Shown: one piece after another, positions 8,594 to 16,668 of the stretch
Layout of the letters: each line of letters opens with the position of its first letter
How positions within the stretch are numbered: the stretch's first letter is position 1
NCBI GenBank assembly: GCA_963737545.1
Contig: CAVTTH010000004.1
Location: 310,001-374,000, forward strand
DNA from: CAVTTH01 sp963737545
GTDB taxonomy: Bacteria > Verrucomicrobiota > Verrucomicrobiia > Chthoniobacterales > UBA10450
Direction of reading: 5' to 3'
Length of the DNA stretch: 64,000 bases
Notes under the pieces: model-generated
The model's database searches: none
Told to the model about the DNA's origin: nothing
The model's input: the letters and a program-made list of their open reading frames with translations, nothing else
Made by a program: the position numbers and the translations under genes

Positions 8594-9694
8594 TTAGGCC
8601 GGGGCAAGAATCATCTGCCGGCAAATCCAACCGCCGCCAAGGACCATGTCGTCCTCGTAAAAAACCGCCGCCTGCCCGGGCGTGACCGCCTTCTGCGGCT
8701 CATGCAATCGCAAGCGCGCGCGATTCTGATCGAGTGGCGTAATAGTCGCGCGAGTCCCCGGATGACTGTAGCGAATCTTCACCGTCACCTCGCGTGTTTC
8801 TTCAAGCTCATCCCGGCTCACCCAGTTTACTCGATCGATTTCGAATTCCTCGGAAACCAAATCTTCTGCACTTCCGACAATGACGCGATTCGTTGCCGGG
8901 TCGAGGTCCACCACATAGCGCGGCTGCGCCGATCCACCGGGCAGACCTTTGCGTTGCCCGATCGTGAATAGCTCGAGACCACCATGTTCACCCAGAAATT
9001 CTCCTGAGAGGTCGTAGATACCGCCGCGATGAAATTCATCTTCGCCAAGATGCGAGCGCAGAAACGCTTTGTAATCATTTCCGGGAACAAAACAAATTTC
9101 CTGGCTGTCCGCCTTGCCCGCCACCTTCAGGCCTAACGAGCGAGCAATTTCGCGAATCGCCGGCTTCGACATTCGACCAAGCGGTGTCAGCGCCCGTTGC
9201 AATTGCGCCTGCCGCAAACTAAACAGAAAGTAGGATTGATCCTTGCGCGAATCGACGCCCCTGCGCAGGACTGCACGGTCCCGGTGATGCTCGATGATCG
9301 CGTAATGGCCGGTCGCGATGTAATCGCAGTCGAGTGCCGCGGCCTTCTCCCAAAGGCTGCCGAATTTTAGCTTCTCATTGCACATCACGCACGGATTCGG
9401 CGTGCGTCCGGCCTGGTATTCGCTCGAAAAATAATCGATCACCACACGCTCGAATTGGTCTGCCTCGTCCACGACATAATGCGGGAACCCGAGCGCGTGG
9501 GCTACTCCGCGAGCATCCGCAACCGCCTGTGGGCCGCAGCATTTGTCTTCCGCGCGCGAAATACAATCCTGTGGCCAAACCTTCATCGTCACGCCGACCA
9601 CATCGTATCCCTGCTCTCGCAAAAGATAACCGGCAACGCTGGAATCCACTCCACCGCTCATGCCGAGAAGAACTCGTTTCTTCTGGGAAGTCAT
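8594..9694 (-). CDS. mnmA: tRNA-specific 2-thiouridylase
   Basis: Thiolates U34 in the wobble position of tRNAs for Lys, Glu and Gln. Motifs: PP-loop S-G-G-V-D-S-S near residues 14-20, the first catalytic cysteine in N-P-C-V-M-C-N near 102, and the second in D-S-Q-E-I-C-F near 200. The 366-residue length is normal. ATG start at 9694. It leads a short operon with cutA and is preceded by the alkyladenine glycosylase gene on the same strand. Confidence 0.95.
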   Translation of the reverse strand: MTSQKKRVLLGMSGGVDSSVAGYLLREQGYDVVGVTMKVWPQDCISRAEDKCCGPQAVADARGVAHALGFPHYVVDEADQFERVVIDYFSSEYQAGRTPNPCVMCNEKLKFGSLWEKAAALDCDYIATGHYAIIEHHRDRAVLRRGVDSRKDQSYFLFSLRQAQLQRALTPLGRMSKPAIREIARSLGLKVAGKADSQEICFVPGNDYKAFLRSHLGEDEFHRGGIYDLSGEFLGEHGGLELFTIGQRKGLPGGSAQPRYVVDLDPATNRVIVGSAEDLVSEEFEIDRVNWVSRDELEETREVTVKIRYSHPGTRATITPLDQNRARLRLHEPQKAVTPGQAAVFYEDDMVLGGGWICRQMILAPA

Positions 9695-9727
9695 TGCGCG
9701 CCTAACTTCAGTGAATCCACCGCGCAG

Positions 9728-10348
9728 TCAACGCGTCGCGACATGTTGCGATGACGCATCCTTCGGTTTTACACTTACGAACGGGCTGCCACGCTGAGTG
9801 AATCGCCAGGGCAGCGTTGCCGATCGTATAATGCCGATGCGTTCGTCGGCGACGACTTCAGGAACCGGCGAACCGCGTAATCGAAACGAGCGCCTCGGAT
9901 CGTCGCACAAATCCATTTCGTGATACCGATTCGTGATATCGAGCGCTTGGGTCAACTTGCCCGGGCCGGAGCAAAGCCGTCGAACGTCGCTCGTTCTACG
10001 GCGTTCCTCCATCAAAGCGAACCCATGCGTCGGTTCAAGCGCTCGAATCAAGACGAAGCCTTCCTGTTCGCCTTTCACGAGCACGTTGAACATCCAATGC
10101 ACACCGTAATTTAAGTAGATGTAGGCAGTGCCTACGCGGTTCCGCTCCACGAAACCACGTGCGCTTGGGCGGAGGAAGGTGTGAGACGCCTCGTCGTTTA
10201 CGGTCAGATAGGCTTCGGTTTCAACGACGATTCCGCGGCAACGTTCCCAAATCAGTTCCGTTCCGATCAGCTCGCGCGCGCAGGTCAGCGGGTCACGCCG
10301 AAAGAACGATCGCGGAATCGGGCGGTGCGCCTCTTTAACTTTCCCCAC
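9728..10348 (-). CDS. Alkyladenine (3-methyladenine) DNA glycosylase, AAG/MPG family
   Basis: Removes alkylated purines from DNA in base excision repair. The 206 residues contain the family signature I-V-V-E-T-E-A-Y (catalytic Glu), D-E-A-S-H-T-F, N-R-V-G-T-A-Y-I-Y-L-N-Y-G-V-H-W-M-F-N-V and C-S-G-P-G-K-L-T-Q-A-L-D-I. It starts with GTG at 10348, and no alternative start lies downstream before the conserved part. The last ~20 residues (K-P-K-D-A-S-S-Q-H-V-A-T-R) are not conserved. Confidence 0.92.
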   Translation of the reverse strand: MGKVKEAHRPIPRSFFRRDPLTCARELIGTELIWERCRGIVVETEAYLTVNDEASHTFLRPSARGFVERNRVGTAYIYLNYGVHWMFNVLVKGEQEGFVLIRALEPTHGFALMEERRRTSDVRRLCSGPGKLTQALDITNRYHEMDLCDDPRRSFRLRGSPVPEVVADERIGIIRSATLPWRFTQRGSPFVSVKPKDASSQHVATR

Positions 10349-10362
10349 GAGTCTGCGATTAG

Positions 10363-10590
10363 TTATTCGCCCGGCACTTTCCGGCCATCAGGCTCTTCGG
10401 TATCCGCCGGTGCGTTAATTGATGTCGGTTGCCCGGGAGCAGCGTAGGCGCGTTGCATTTGCTGTTCGTGAACGTCATCTGTGTCCGGAATATCAGCACA
10501 ACTATCCAGGTAAAATGGACCGGCCGTCAGCAAAGCAGCGACGACTAATTTCACGGTCCCGAGATTAAGGGGCACTCCTTCTTCATGCAA
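10363..10590 (-). CDS. Short hypothetical protein, possibly exported
   Basis: Up to 75 residues, ending 14 bases before the glycosylase gene on the same strand. The frame opens with TTG at 10590; GTG codons at 10575 and 10554 are alternative starts. From the last of these the protein begins V-K-L-V-V-A-A-L-L-T-A-G, a short hydrophobic segment like a weak signal. A polar, proline-rich tail follows (A-P-G-Q-P-T-S-I-N-A-P-A-D). I do not recognise it and it may not be a gene. Confidence 0.35.
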   Translation of the reverse strand: MHEEGVPLNLGTVKLVVAALLTAGPFYLDSCADIPDTDDVHEQQMQRAYAAPGQPTSINAPADTEEPDGRKVPGE

Positions 10591-10840
10591 GGAATGCTTG
10601 TTATGACCGAAGAGCGGATTCCCCGAAAATAGCAGGAATCGGCTGAATCACGGTGTAAAAGTTGTCTGGGAAGATGGGCCGATGCCAGATCGTGCGCGCC
10701 TCAGGTGAGAATGTAAAAAAGTATTCCGCTTTCCTGAAAACAAGTAATATCGTGATCTCATCTTACGGGCCACGGTTCGGGAACGCCGTTGACATTGACT
10801 CGTCCCGAAAAGCGCTTCGTTCGTAATTTTTCAAGTGATT

Positions 10841-10866
10841 ATCAATGTGGAGGATTAAAACATGTT
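10841..10866 (+). promoter_or_regulatory. Ribosome-binding site for the 787-residue secreted protein
   Basis: TGTGGAGGATTAAAACATG places a strong GGAGG seven bases before the ATG at 10862. A similar block (TTTGGAGGACCAGGATT) precedes the paralog at 58829. The 270 bases back to the gene at 10590 hold no ORF or hairpin that I can support. Confidence 0.55.
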
Positions 10867-13225
10867 CAAAACCATAGTGACCCATTTCATGCTCCCGATG
10901 CTTTTAGTTTTCGGCATCAGTTCGGCAACTTCAGAGAATTCAGCGACAGGCCGGGACGCACAGATCGGAACTCTGGAAAAGCTGATTGTCGCGAATGGAA
11001 GCGTTGCGATGGATCTCGATTTGAACCGGCTTAACGGATCGACGAAAACGCCGCAACGACAAACATTGCGCTTTAGCGTGGCGCCCAACTCCTTTTTCAC
11101 GATCCTTGTTTTTAACAAAGAATTGCGCGGGCTCGAAAGAGGCTCGATGGGACTCGTGCCGAAGGAAGCAGCAGGTCTTCCGCAGGCGTTGAACGCCTCC
11201 ATCGGGCAGCTCGTGATTGAGAAAACTTCCCCGGGAGAACCTTATGACCTCGTCGTTCGCGACGCGAAGACGGGATTCACCTTTTTTAATATTGAAGGAA
11301 ACCAGTACGATTACGATGCTCATGCGCAGTTGCTGAGCATTACAGGCGGACGGCTGCTGGTCTCCAAAGAATTCGCCGAGTCATCTGGCCGCCCGTCGGA
11401 CGCCGGCACAGTTGCCGGCGAAATCTCCGTCGCCGCAACCATGCATCCCATCGAGATCACACAGCTCGACGAAAACGGCGACGTGAAATCCGCGATGCTG
11501 CCAGCACAGAACCAACCCGGCATCGGGACCATCCCGGGCCCCGACGTCATCGTGGGCGACCTGATCGGCCTGGAGCAATCCGAGGCTGGTTCCGTCGGGG
11601 GGCGCGTCGGCCTGGCTTTGGGAACCGATGCCTGCAACAAAGGGACAATCGACGTCGATTGGCTTGCCTTACCGAACAGCGACCATCCGTTTATTCCGCA
11701 GAATGTTTACCGAATGAGTGGCGGCGCTGACAATACTCAGCGGTTCGAGCAAATCGGCCAGTCCTGGGGTAAGCATGCATTCGCAGCGGCATCGTCAAAC
11801 ACATGCGGCTATGGTTGCAATGGCGTAGGCGGCAGCCATCTCGGCTCCGGCTGCTCCGATGCGTACGGCGCCGGTTTGAACGGCAGCCAAACCGGTATCG
11901 GTTCGCGCGCCTGGGTCAATCCATTCACCGGAAATTTCCAAGGTTCAATAGCGAATAATCACAGCGGCCACAGTCATGACGTGACGTCTCACCGAATTCT
12001 CGTCGGCGTTGACGACTTGAACGTGTCGTTTAACCCGGGAGCGAAATATTTTGCCGAAGCGCAATACGTCCTCCCGCATGAATACACGTGGTGCCAAAGT
12101 CATCCGGGCCAGTGCAACATGTACAACAACGTTTCGTACCGTCCGTACAGCGTAACCGGAATCAACCAGCCCTTTAGCTTTACTAGCTCAGGCCCCACCG
12201 TGCGAGAGCAGCCGGCCATTGCAGCTTGGACCGGCGCGACAGTGAATCAGATCCAGCCTGATCCGGGAAATGATGGCATCTGCTTTATCGGCTACAAAGT
12301 GACGAATCTATCCGCCGGCCTCTGGCATTACGAGTACGCGCTTTACAATGAGAATCTCGATCGTGCGATTCAGTCCTTCAGTGTGCCTCTGGGATGTGGA
12401 ATCGTGGTGAGCGATCTCGGGTTTCATGCGCCGCCTCAACAGCCCGCCTTCGCCAACGACGGGACCCAAAATAGCGCCGGCTACAGCAGCACTCCATGGG
12501 TTTTGACTCAAACCGCCAATGCTGTGAGCTGGAACTCGGAGACCTTCGCGCAAAACCAGAACGCAAACGCGATTCGGTTTGGAACGTTGTATAATTTCCG
12601 TTTCGATTCCAACCGCCCGCCGCAGGTCGTGAATGCGACGATAGGATACTTTAAGACCGGGAGCCCCACCACCGTTGCCGTCCAGGGTCCTATGCCCGAC
12701 CCCTGTAACCCGCTGCAACTCACGAGCGCGGTTTCACGGAAGACGCATGGGGTAGCGGGAGACTTCGATATCGACTTGCCGCTGACGGGTGAACCCGGCG
12801 TGGAATGCCGCGGCACCGGCGGTGATAACACATTTGTGGTTACGTTTAGTAACCCGGTTGTGAGCGGTAACGCCAGCGTGACGAGCGGCTCGGGCAACGT
12901 CACGGGAAGCCCCACCTTGAGCGGCAACACGATGACGATCAATTTAAACGGAGTCGCGGATGTGCAGCAGATCACGGTTACTTTAAGTGACGTGACAGAC
13001 AACTTCGATCAGGTTCTGCCCGACACGCCAGTGAGAGCGAACATGCTGATTGGCGATACCACAGCGAATAAGACCGTGAATGCTGCCGACATCTCGCAGA
13101 CCAAGGGGCAATCAGGCTTGCCCGTGACAGCGGCCAACTTCCGTGAGGACGTCAATGTTAGCGGAAGCGTGAGCGCTGGAGACACGGCATTGGTCAAGGC
13201 AAATGCCGGACACACCTTGCCCTAA
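10862..13225 (+). CDS. Large secreted protein with dockerin-like C-terminus (paralog A)
   Basis: 787 residues. It starts with a signal-like segment (T-H-F-M-L-P-M-L-L-V-F-G-I). Residues ~20-215 are a domain absent from its paralog. From G-P-D-V-I-V-G-D-L (~220) to ~620 it matches the protein encoded at 58829-60632, including R-M-S-G-G, S-R-A-W-V-N-P-F-T-G, C-N-M-Y-N-N-V-S-Y and W-H-Y-E-Y-A-L-Y-N-E-N. Cysteines are frequent. The last ~165 residues start A-V-S-R-K-T-H-G and end with two dockerin-like calcium loops (G-D-T-T-A-N-K-T-V-N-A-A-D, then D-V-N-V-S-G-S-V-S-A-G-D) and K-A-N-A-G-H-T-L-P. No enzyme motif is visible; a surface or released protein is likely. Confidence 0.8.
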   Translation: MFKTIVTHFMLPMLLVFGISSATSENSATGRDAQIGTLEKLIVANGSVAMDLDLNRLNGSTKTPQRQTLRFSVAPNSFFTILVFNKELRGLERGSMGLVPKEAAGLPQALNASIGQLVIEKTSPGEPYDLVVRDAKTGFTFFNIEGNQYDYDAHAQLLSITGGRLLVSKEFAESSGRPSDAGTVAGEISVAATMHPIEITQLDENGDVKSAMLPAQNQPGIGTIPGPDVIVGDLIGLEQSEAGSVGGRVGLALGTDACNKGTIDVDWLALPNSDHPFIPQNVYRMSGGADNTQRFEQIGQSWGKHAFAAASSNTCGYGCNGVGGSHLGSGCSDAYGAGLNGSQTGIGSRAWVNPFTGNFQGSIANNHSGHSHDVTSHRILVGVDDLNVSFNPGAKYFAEAQYVLPHEYTWCQSHPGQCNMYNNVSYRPYSVTGINQPFSFTSSGPTVREQPAIAAWTGATVNQIQPDPGNDGICFIGYKVTNLSAGLWHYEYALYNENLDRAIQSFSVPLGCGIVVSDLGFHAPPQQPAFANDGTQNSAGYSSTPWVLTQTANAVSWNSETFAQNQNANAIRFGTLYNFRFDSNRPPQVVNATIGYFKTGSPTTVAVQGPMPDPCNPLQLTSAVSRKTHGVAGDFDIDLPLTGEPGVECRGTGGDNTFVVTFSNPVVSGNASVTSGSGNVTGSPTLSGNTMTINLNGVADVQQITVTLSDVTDNFDQVLPDTPVRANMLIGDTTANKTVNAADISQTKGQSGLPVTAANFREDVNVSGSVSAGDTALVKANAGHTLP

Positions 13226-13243
13226 CGACTGACGCGCCGTCGG

Positions 13244-13387
13244 CGAAGTCTTGTCATAGCGCGGCTCAGAGAACACAAACGGCTTTTCCGCATTCTTGAT
13301 AGCGCGTCGTAGATCGGTGAGTTCCTTCTGCCGGTTGCAGAAGGCATCACCGCTTACGACCCCTCCGTATTCGAATGGGCTCCTCAC
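13244..13387 (-). pseudogene. Remnant of an AAA/P-loop ATPase gene (N-terminal part only)
   Basis: Starting with ATG at 13387, the minus strand reads N-terminally like a family of stand-alone P-loop ATPases: S-P-F-E-Y-G-G-V-V-S-G-D-A-F-C-N-R-Q-K-E-L and later F-V-F-S-E-P-R-Y-D-K-T-S. The P-loop has lost its glycines (R-Y-D-K-T-S where R-x-G-K-T-S is expected). The similarity stops within ~50 residues, near the end of the secreted-protein gene. It is therefore a truncated relic, and its presence marks this as a site of gene turnover. Confidence 0.55.
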
Positions 13388-13420
13388 ATTACGCAGTTTG
13401 CGTTACGCACGTTGCGTAAT
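13388..13420. promoter_or_regulatory. Compound palindrome, operator-like
   Basis: ATTACGCA and TGCGTAAT form the ends of a 33-base inverted repeat. A smaller palindrome, TGCGTTACGCA, lies between them. It lies directly upstream of the ATPase remnant's start codon, where an operator would sit. No regulator gene can be linked to it. Confidence 0.45.
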
Positions 13421-13516
13421 ACAACTGGGCTCTGGCCTCGTAGAGAGAAGTTAGTCTTCAAGACGGCTAAATGTTTGGCTAAAGCCCCGAGACGTAACTT
13501 GCGCGATGAAACATGG

Positions 13517-13573
13517 CGGTGACGGAGGGATGCCTGCCTGGCGGCAGAAATCCGAGTGACGAACGTCGAAACC
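13517..13573. repeat. Left att-like direct repeat
   Basis: The first 15 bases (CGGTGACGGAGGGAT) match the 3' end of the tRNA-Ser gene (14402-14416, plus-strand reading) at 14 of 15 positions. The rest (CCTGCCTGGCGG to GTCGAAACCC) matches the repeat at 14282-14337 with a few changes. A third short copy of the GGTGAGGGGGG core is at 13607. Between 13388 and 13666 I see no gene. Confidence 0.5.
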
Positions 13574-13666
13574 CCCCGACAACATTACACTAGGACTGGG
13601 ACCTGGCGGTGAGGGGGGCAATTATGGGGCGATTGTGGTGCAATCGCGGCCCTGGCGGGTCTGGTG

Positions 13667-13909
13667 TCAACCGAACAGCTTTGTTGTGATTTCCGCGCGA
13701 GTCATTTTGAAATGATCGGCAACATCGGACAATATCGCTGCGAGTGTTCCGACTCGGAGCGGATTATGGTGCGGAATGGTCACGTGGTGCTCGCCGCGTT
13801 CGCTTGTAGTAAGCCTGATGTGACTTCCGCTCTGGCGCGTGATTTCGTAACCGAAGACCCGCAGCTTTTTCGCAAGTTCGGTTCCGGTGACGTCGCGCGG
13901 CAGTTTCAT
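13667..13909 (-). CDS. hicA: HicA-type mRNA interferase toxin
   Basis: 80 residues with the HicA double-stranded RNA-binding-like fold: G-T-E-L-A-K-K-L-R-V-F-G-Y-E, then the catalytic-histidine segment Q-S-G-S-H-I-R-L and H-H-V-T-I-P-H-H-N-P-L-R-V-G-T-L. It cleaves mRNA when not held by HicB. It is encoded 29 bases after the antitoxin gene on the same strand, so here the antitoxin comes first. The usual polar residues are intact, so it is probably functional. Confidence 0.85.
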   Translation of the reverse strand: MKLPRDVTGTELAKKLRVFGYEITRQSGSHIRLTTSERGEHHVTIPHHNPLRVGTLAAILSDVADHFKMTRAEITTKLFG

Positions 13910-13938
13910 TCAACCTGCTTGAGGCGCGTTAACTCCCG

Positions 13939-14145
13939 CTAGGCCGGAATCACTTCTTCGTGCACGAAATGGAGTCGGATCATCTGCGGAGCTTTACCGT
14001 TCTCGAAGTGGCAACGAACGGCGTCGCGGATCTCTTCGTGCAAAGCCTCGCGCGTGTCGGCTTCGGTGAAGATGGACTCTCCGAGAGCGCGCGCCGTGTA
14101 GCCGCCTTCAGGCGCATTCTCGACCAGAAAAATCAACTCGTTCAT
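13939..14145 (-). CDS. hicB: HicB-like antitoxin
   Basis: 68 residues from ATG 14145 (M-N-E-L-I-F-L-V-E-N-A-P-E-G-G-Y-T-A-R-A-L-G). The core is the partial RNase-H-like HicB fold; the segment S-I-F-T-E-A-D-T-R-E-A-L-H-E-E-I-R-D-A-V is typical. I see no separate DNA-binding domain, so any autoregulation would go through the complex or the short C-terminal tail. A longer reading from 14196 adds 17 residues without family match. It pairs with hicA just downstream. Confidence 0.8.
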   Translation of the reverse strand: MNELIFLVENAPEGGYTARALGESIFTEADTREALHEEIRDAVRCHFENGKAPQMIRLHFVHEEVIPA

Positions 14146-14281
14146 CGGTGGCTTGGTTCGGCTATAAGGTGTGCGTGGATGCAGCCAGCGTATCAAATGC
14201 GCCCTTTCAAAGCAAACTCCATGCGGGAGGATCGATTAACAACGATGAATCCCGAACGATAGGCCACATTCTCAGTTCAAA

Positions 14282-14337
14282 CGGTGAGGGAGGAAGCTGC
14301 CTGGCGGAAGAATTCCGAATGACGAATGTCGAAACCC
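14282..14337. repeat. Right att-like direct repeat
   Basis: A direct repeat of 13517-13573. It begins CGGTGAGGGAGGAAG, 12 of 15 bases like the tRNA-Ser 3' end, and continues with CTGCCTGGCGG, CCGAATGACGAATGTCGAAA. Together with the left copy it brackets hicAB. It lies 65 bases from the tRNA gene. Confidence 0.5.
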
Positions 14338-14401
14338 GGAAAGCCCAATGCATCCGAAAGTGTGCCCGGCTTGTGGATTTCCCCTCACCTCGTTTTCAAC
14401 T

Positions 14402-14489
14402 CGGTGAGGGAGGGATTCGAACCCTCGGTAGCCTTTTGGACTACGGCGCTTTAGCAAAGCGCTGCTTTCGACCACTCAGCCACCTCACC
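14402..14489 (-). tRNA. tRNA-Ser (anticodon GCU)
   Basis: An 88-base class II tRNA on the minus strand. The acceptor arms GGTGAGG and CCTCACC pair fully. The anticodon loop is TTGCTAA on the stem GCGCT/AGCGC, which gives GCU (codons AGC/AGU). A long variable arm follows (TAGTCCAAAAGGCTA), and the T arm is GAGGG-TTCGAAT-CCCTC. The discriminator base is G. CCA is not encoded. Confidence 0.95.
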
Positions 14490-14551
14490 AACCGGCGTCA
14501 GAATATGGAGGAGACGTGATGTCAGTCAACGCGCCTCTCCGATTGGTGATT

Positions 14552-14654
14552 GTCATCCCGAGCGTAGGAACAGCTTGCCCGCCGTGGCGGGAGGGATCCC
14601 ATGGCGTTACGGCAGAGGTTCGATTACGGGGTTCCTCGACTTCGCTCGGAATGA
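14552..14654. repeat. GTCATCCCGAGCG-type inverted repeat, copy 2
   Basis: Begins GTCATCCCGAGCGTAGGAAC and ends CGACTTCGCTCGGAATGAC. It fills the region in front of moeA and is open in the moeA frame, which makes the apparent N-terminus look 66 residues too long. Confidence 0.8.
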
Positions 14655-14713
14655 CCCTACTTTCCGCGAATAGCAACGAAAGCGTCGGGGAATCTCTCTT
14701 ACCAGGAAAGTCG

Positions 14714-15895
14714 ATGATCACACAAGAGGAAGCGCTCGCGAAAATTTTCGGAAGCGTGGCGGTGCTGCCGTCGCGGAAGATTCCGCTTGCGCACGCGCTT
14801 GGTTGTTTCGCGGCCCGGGATATTTTCGCGCGCCTTCCAATGCCGTTGTTTGATAACTCTGCGATGGATGGTTACGCAGTGATTTCGCAGCACTGCCGGC
14901 CAGGAGACACGTTGCGAGTGATTGGCGAACAAGCCGCGGGTATCGATCGCGGGATCGAAATTCGTCCCGGCGAGGCCGTCCGTATTTTCACGGGCGCGCC
15001 GATGCCAAATGGCGCGGACGCCGTGGTCATGCAGGAAGACGTTAAACGCGACGGTTCTCAAATCACGGTGAACACGACAGTTTCACCCGGAGAGTTTGTC
15101 CGGCGGCGTGGCTGCGACTTGAGCGAAGGCCAAAAAATTCTCGCAGCGGGCGATCCACTTCGGGCGGAAAATCTGGCTCTGCTCGCAGCGCAGGGCCTTG
15201 CGACGGTGGAAGTCGGAGGCCAGGTTCGCGCGGCAATCGTCTCGACAGGCGATGAACTCGCGCTACCCGAAGCCCCGCTGAAACCCGGTCAGATCTACGA
15301 CAGCAATTCTGTTCTTCTGCGCGCCCTTCTCGAAAAAATCGGCGTCAGCGTTCGATCGAGTGACCACGCGGCGGATAACCGGGTGTCAATCGGGGCCGCG
15401 CTCGGAAACGGTATCAAACACGACGTGCTCGTAATTTGTGGAGGCGTATCCGTAGGCGAACGCGATTTGGTCAAGGCCTGCCTGGGCGAGCTGGGCGTGG
15501 AAATCGACCTCTGGCGCGTGGCGATGAAGCCGGGCAAACCATTTCTCTTCGGTCGCGCCGGCGACTGCGCGATCTTCGGCTTGCCCGGGAATCCCGTCTC
15601 GGCCTTCGTGACCTTTCTAATTCTCGTGCGACCGGCTCTCCTCAAGATGATGGGGGCGAACGAAGCCGTGTGGTCGCTGCCAAAAGCGTCGGCGCGGCTG
15701 ATGAGCGATGTGGGCAACGACGGAGATCGGATTCATTACATCCGCGGTCAGCTCCGCGACGGCCAATTCACGCCGACGGGCCGGCAGGAATCACATGCGC
15801 TCTTCGGATTAAGCCAAGCCAACGCGATTTTGCCGGTGTCGCCCGGAGAAAAATTTACTGCTGGCACCACCGTAGGCGTGCAAACATGGAATTGA
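14714..15895 (+). CDS. moeA: Molybdopterin molybdenumtransferase
   Basis: Inserts molybdate into adenylylated molybdopterin, the last step of molybdenum cofactor synthesis. 393 residues from ATG 14714, which has a ribosome site (AGGAAAG) just before it. An upstream reading from 14516 only translates a repeat. Landmarks: D-N-S-A-M-D-G-Y-A-V, R-I-F-T-G-A-P-M-P-N-G-A-D-A-V-V-M-Q-E, S-T-G-D-E-L, G-G-V-S-V-G-E-R-D and P-G-K-P-F-L-F-G with G-L-P-G-N-P-V-S. No other Mo-cofactor gene is adjacent. Confidence 0.94.
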   Translation: MITQEEALAKIFGSVAVLPSRKIPLAHALGCFAARDIFARLPMPLFDNSAMDGYAVISQHCRPGDTLRVIGEQAAGIDRGIEIRPGEAVRIFTGAPMPNGADAVVMQEDVKRDGSQITVNTTVSPGEFVRRRGCDLSEGQKILAAGDPLRAENLALLAAQGLATVEVGGQVRAAIVSTGDELALPEAPLKPGQIYDSNSVLLRALLEKIGVSVRSSDHAADNRVSIGAALGNGIKHDVLVICGGVSVGERDLVKACLGELGVEIDLWRVAMKPGKPFLFGRAGDCAIFGLPGNPVSAFVTFLILVRPALLKMMGANEAVWSLPKASARLMSDVGNDGDRIHYIRGQLRDGQFTPTGRQESHALFGLSQANAILPVSPGEKFTAGTTVGVQTWN

Positions 15896-15952
15896 TGGAG
15901 CAATCGAGGGCGAGCGTTTGACACTCCACGCCGTCCTTTTAGTTTAAGCGCG

Positions 15953-16420
15953 TTGAACTCGACAACCTTAGTTCGGAAGACGACCAATCAGACTCGTGCG
16001 GACGCAGAACGTTTGTCGCATATCATCCTGGAGATGCAGCGCTGTTTTGTTTTGCATCTCTGCAAAGAACTGGCGCCGGGCAACGTCTCTTTCCCACAGT
16101 TCTTCCTCCTCGCCTGTCTGGATCACAAGGAAGTTTTGACGATGTCGGCGATCGCCCAGAAAATGAAACACACCACCGCGGCCGCGAGCGGCCTGGTCGC
16201 GCGCCTGGAGAATCTCAACTACGTCGTGCGATCGATTGCGCGGGAGGATCGGCGGAAAGTCATGGTCTGCATTACTCCGAAAGGTTCCGCGTTGGTTCGG
16301 CGGATTCGCGAAGAGATGGTAGACAACATCATGAAAATCATGGGACATCTCTCACCGGACGAGCAGAAAGCGTGGTTGCAGATCTACACCAAGATCTATA
16401 ACTATTGCCAAAATAAATGA
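15953..16420 (+). CDS. MarR-family transcriptional regulator
   Basis: 155 residues, TTG start at 15953; no ATG lies before the conserved part. The winged-helix core is visible: F-P-Q-F-F-L-L-A-C-L, then L-T-M-S-A-I-A-Q-K-M-K-H-T-T-A-A-A-S-G-L-V (recognition helix) and the wing I-A-R-E-D-R-R-K-V-M-V. MarR proteins are usually ligand-released repressors. The next gene on the strand is a TolC-like outer-membrane protein 248 bases on, which is its likely target by position only. Confidence 0.85.
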   Translation: MNSTTLVRKTTNQTRADAERLSHIILEMQRCFVLHLCKELAPGNVSFPQFFLLACLDHKEVLTMSAIAQKMKHTTAAASGLVARLENLNYVVRSIAREDRRKVMVCITPKGSALVRRIREEMVDNIMKIMGHLSPDEQKAWLQIYTKIYNYCQNK

Positions 16421-16668
16421 TTGACTAGCGGCGGCGGGAAGCGCAGGGGACACGTTGCGAAAATGGAACACAATGATCCCAGTCGCGGGAACGAATCGAG
16501 ATGGCTGCCAGGAGACTCCAAACTTTAACAGACTGCGATTTAGCGTCTTACAGAAACAGATCGAGAACGGCACGCGACATGCAATCCCGACCACGCTAAA
16601 CCGCCTCGACTCTTCACTCGCTGCCTAACCGCTTTTGCCGGCGGTAGCGGTGACGCACCTCTTCTCCT

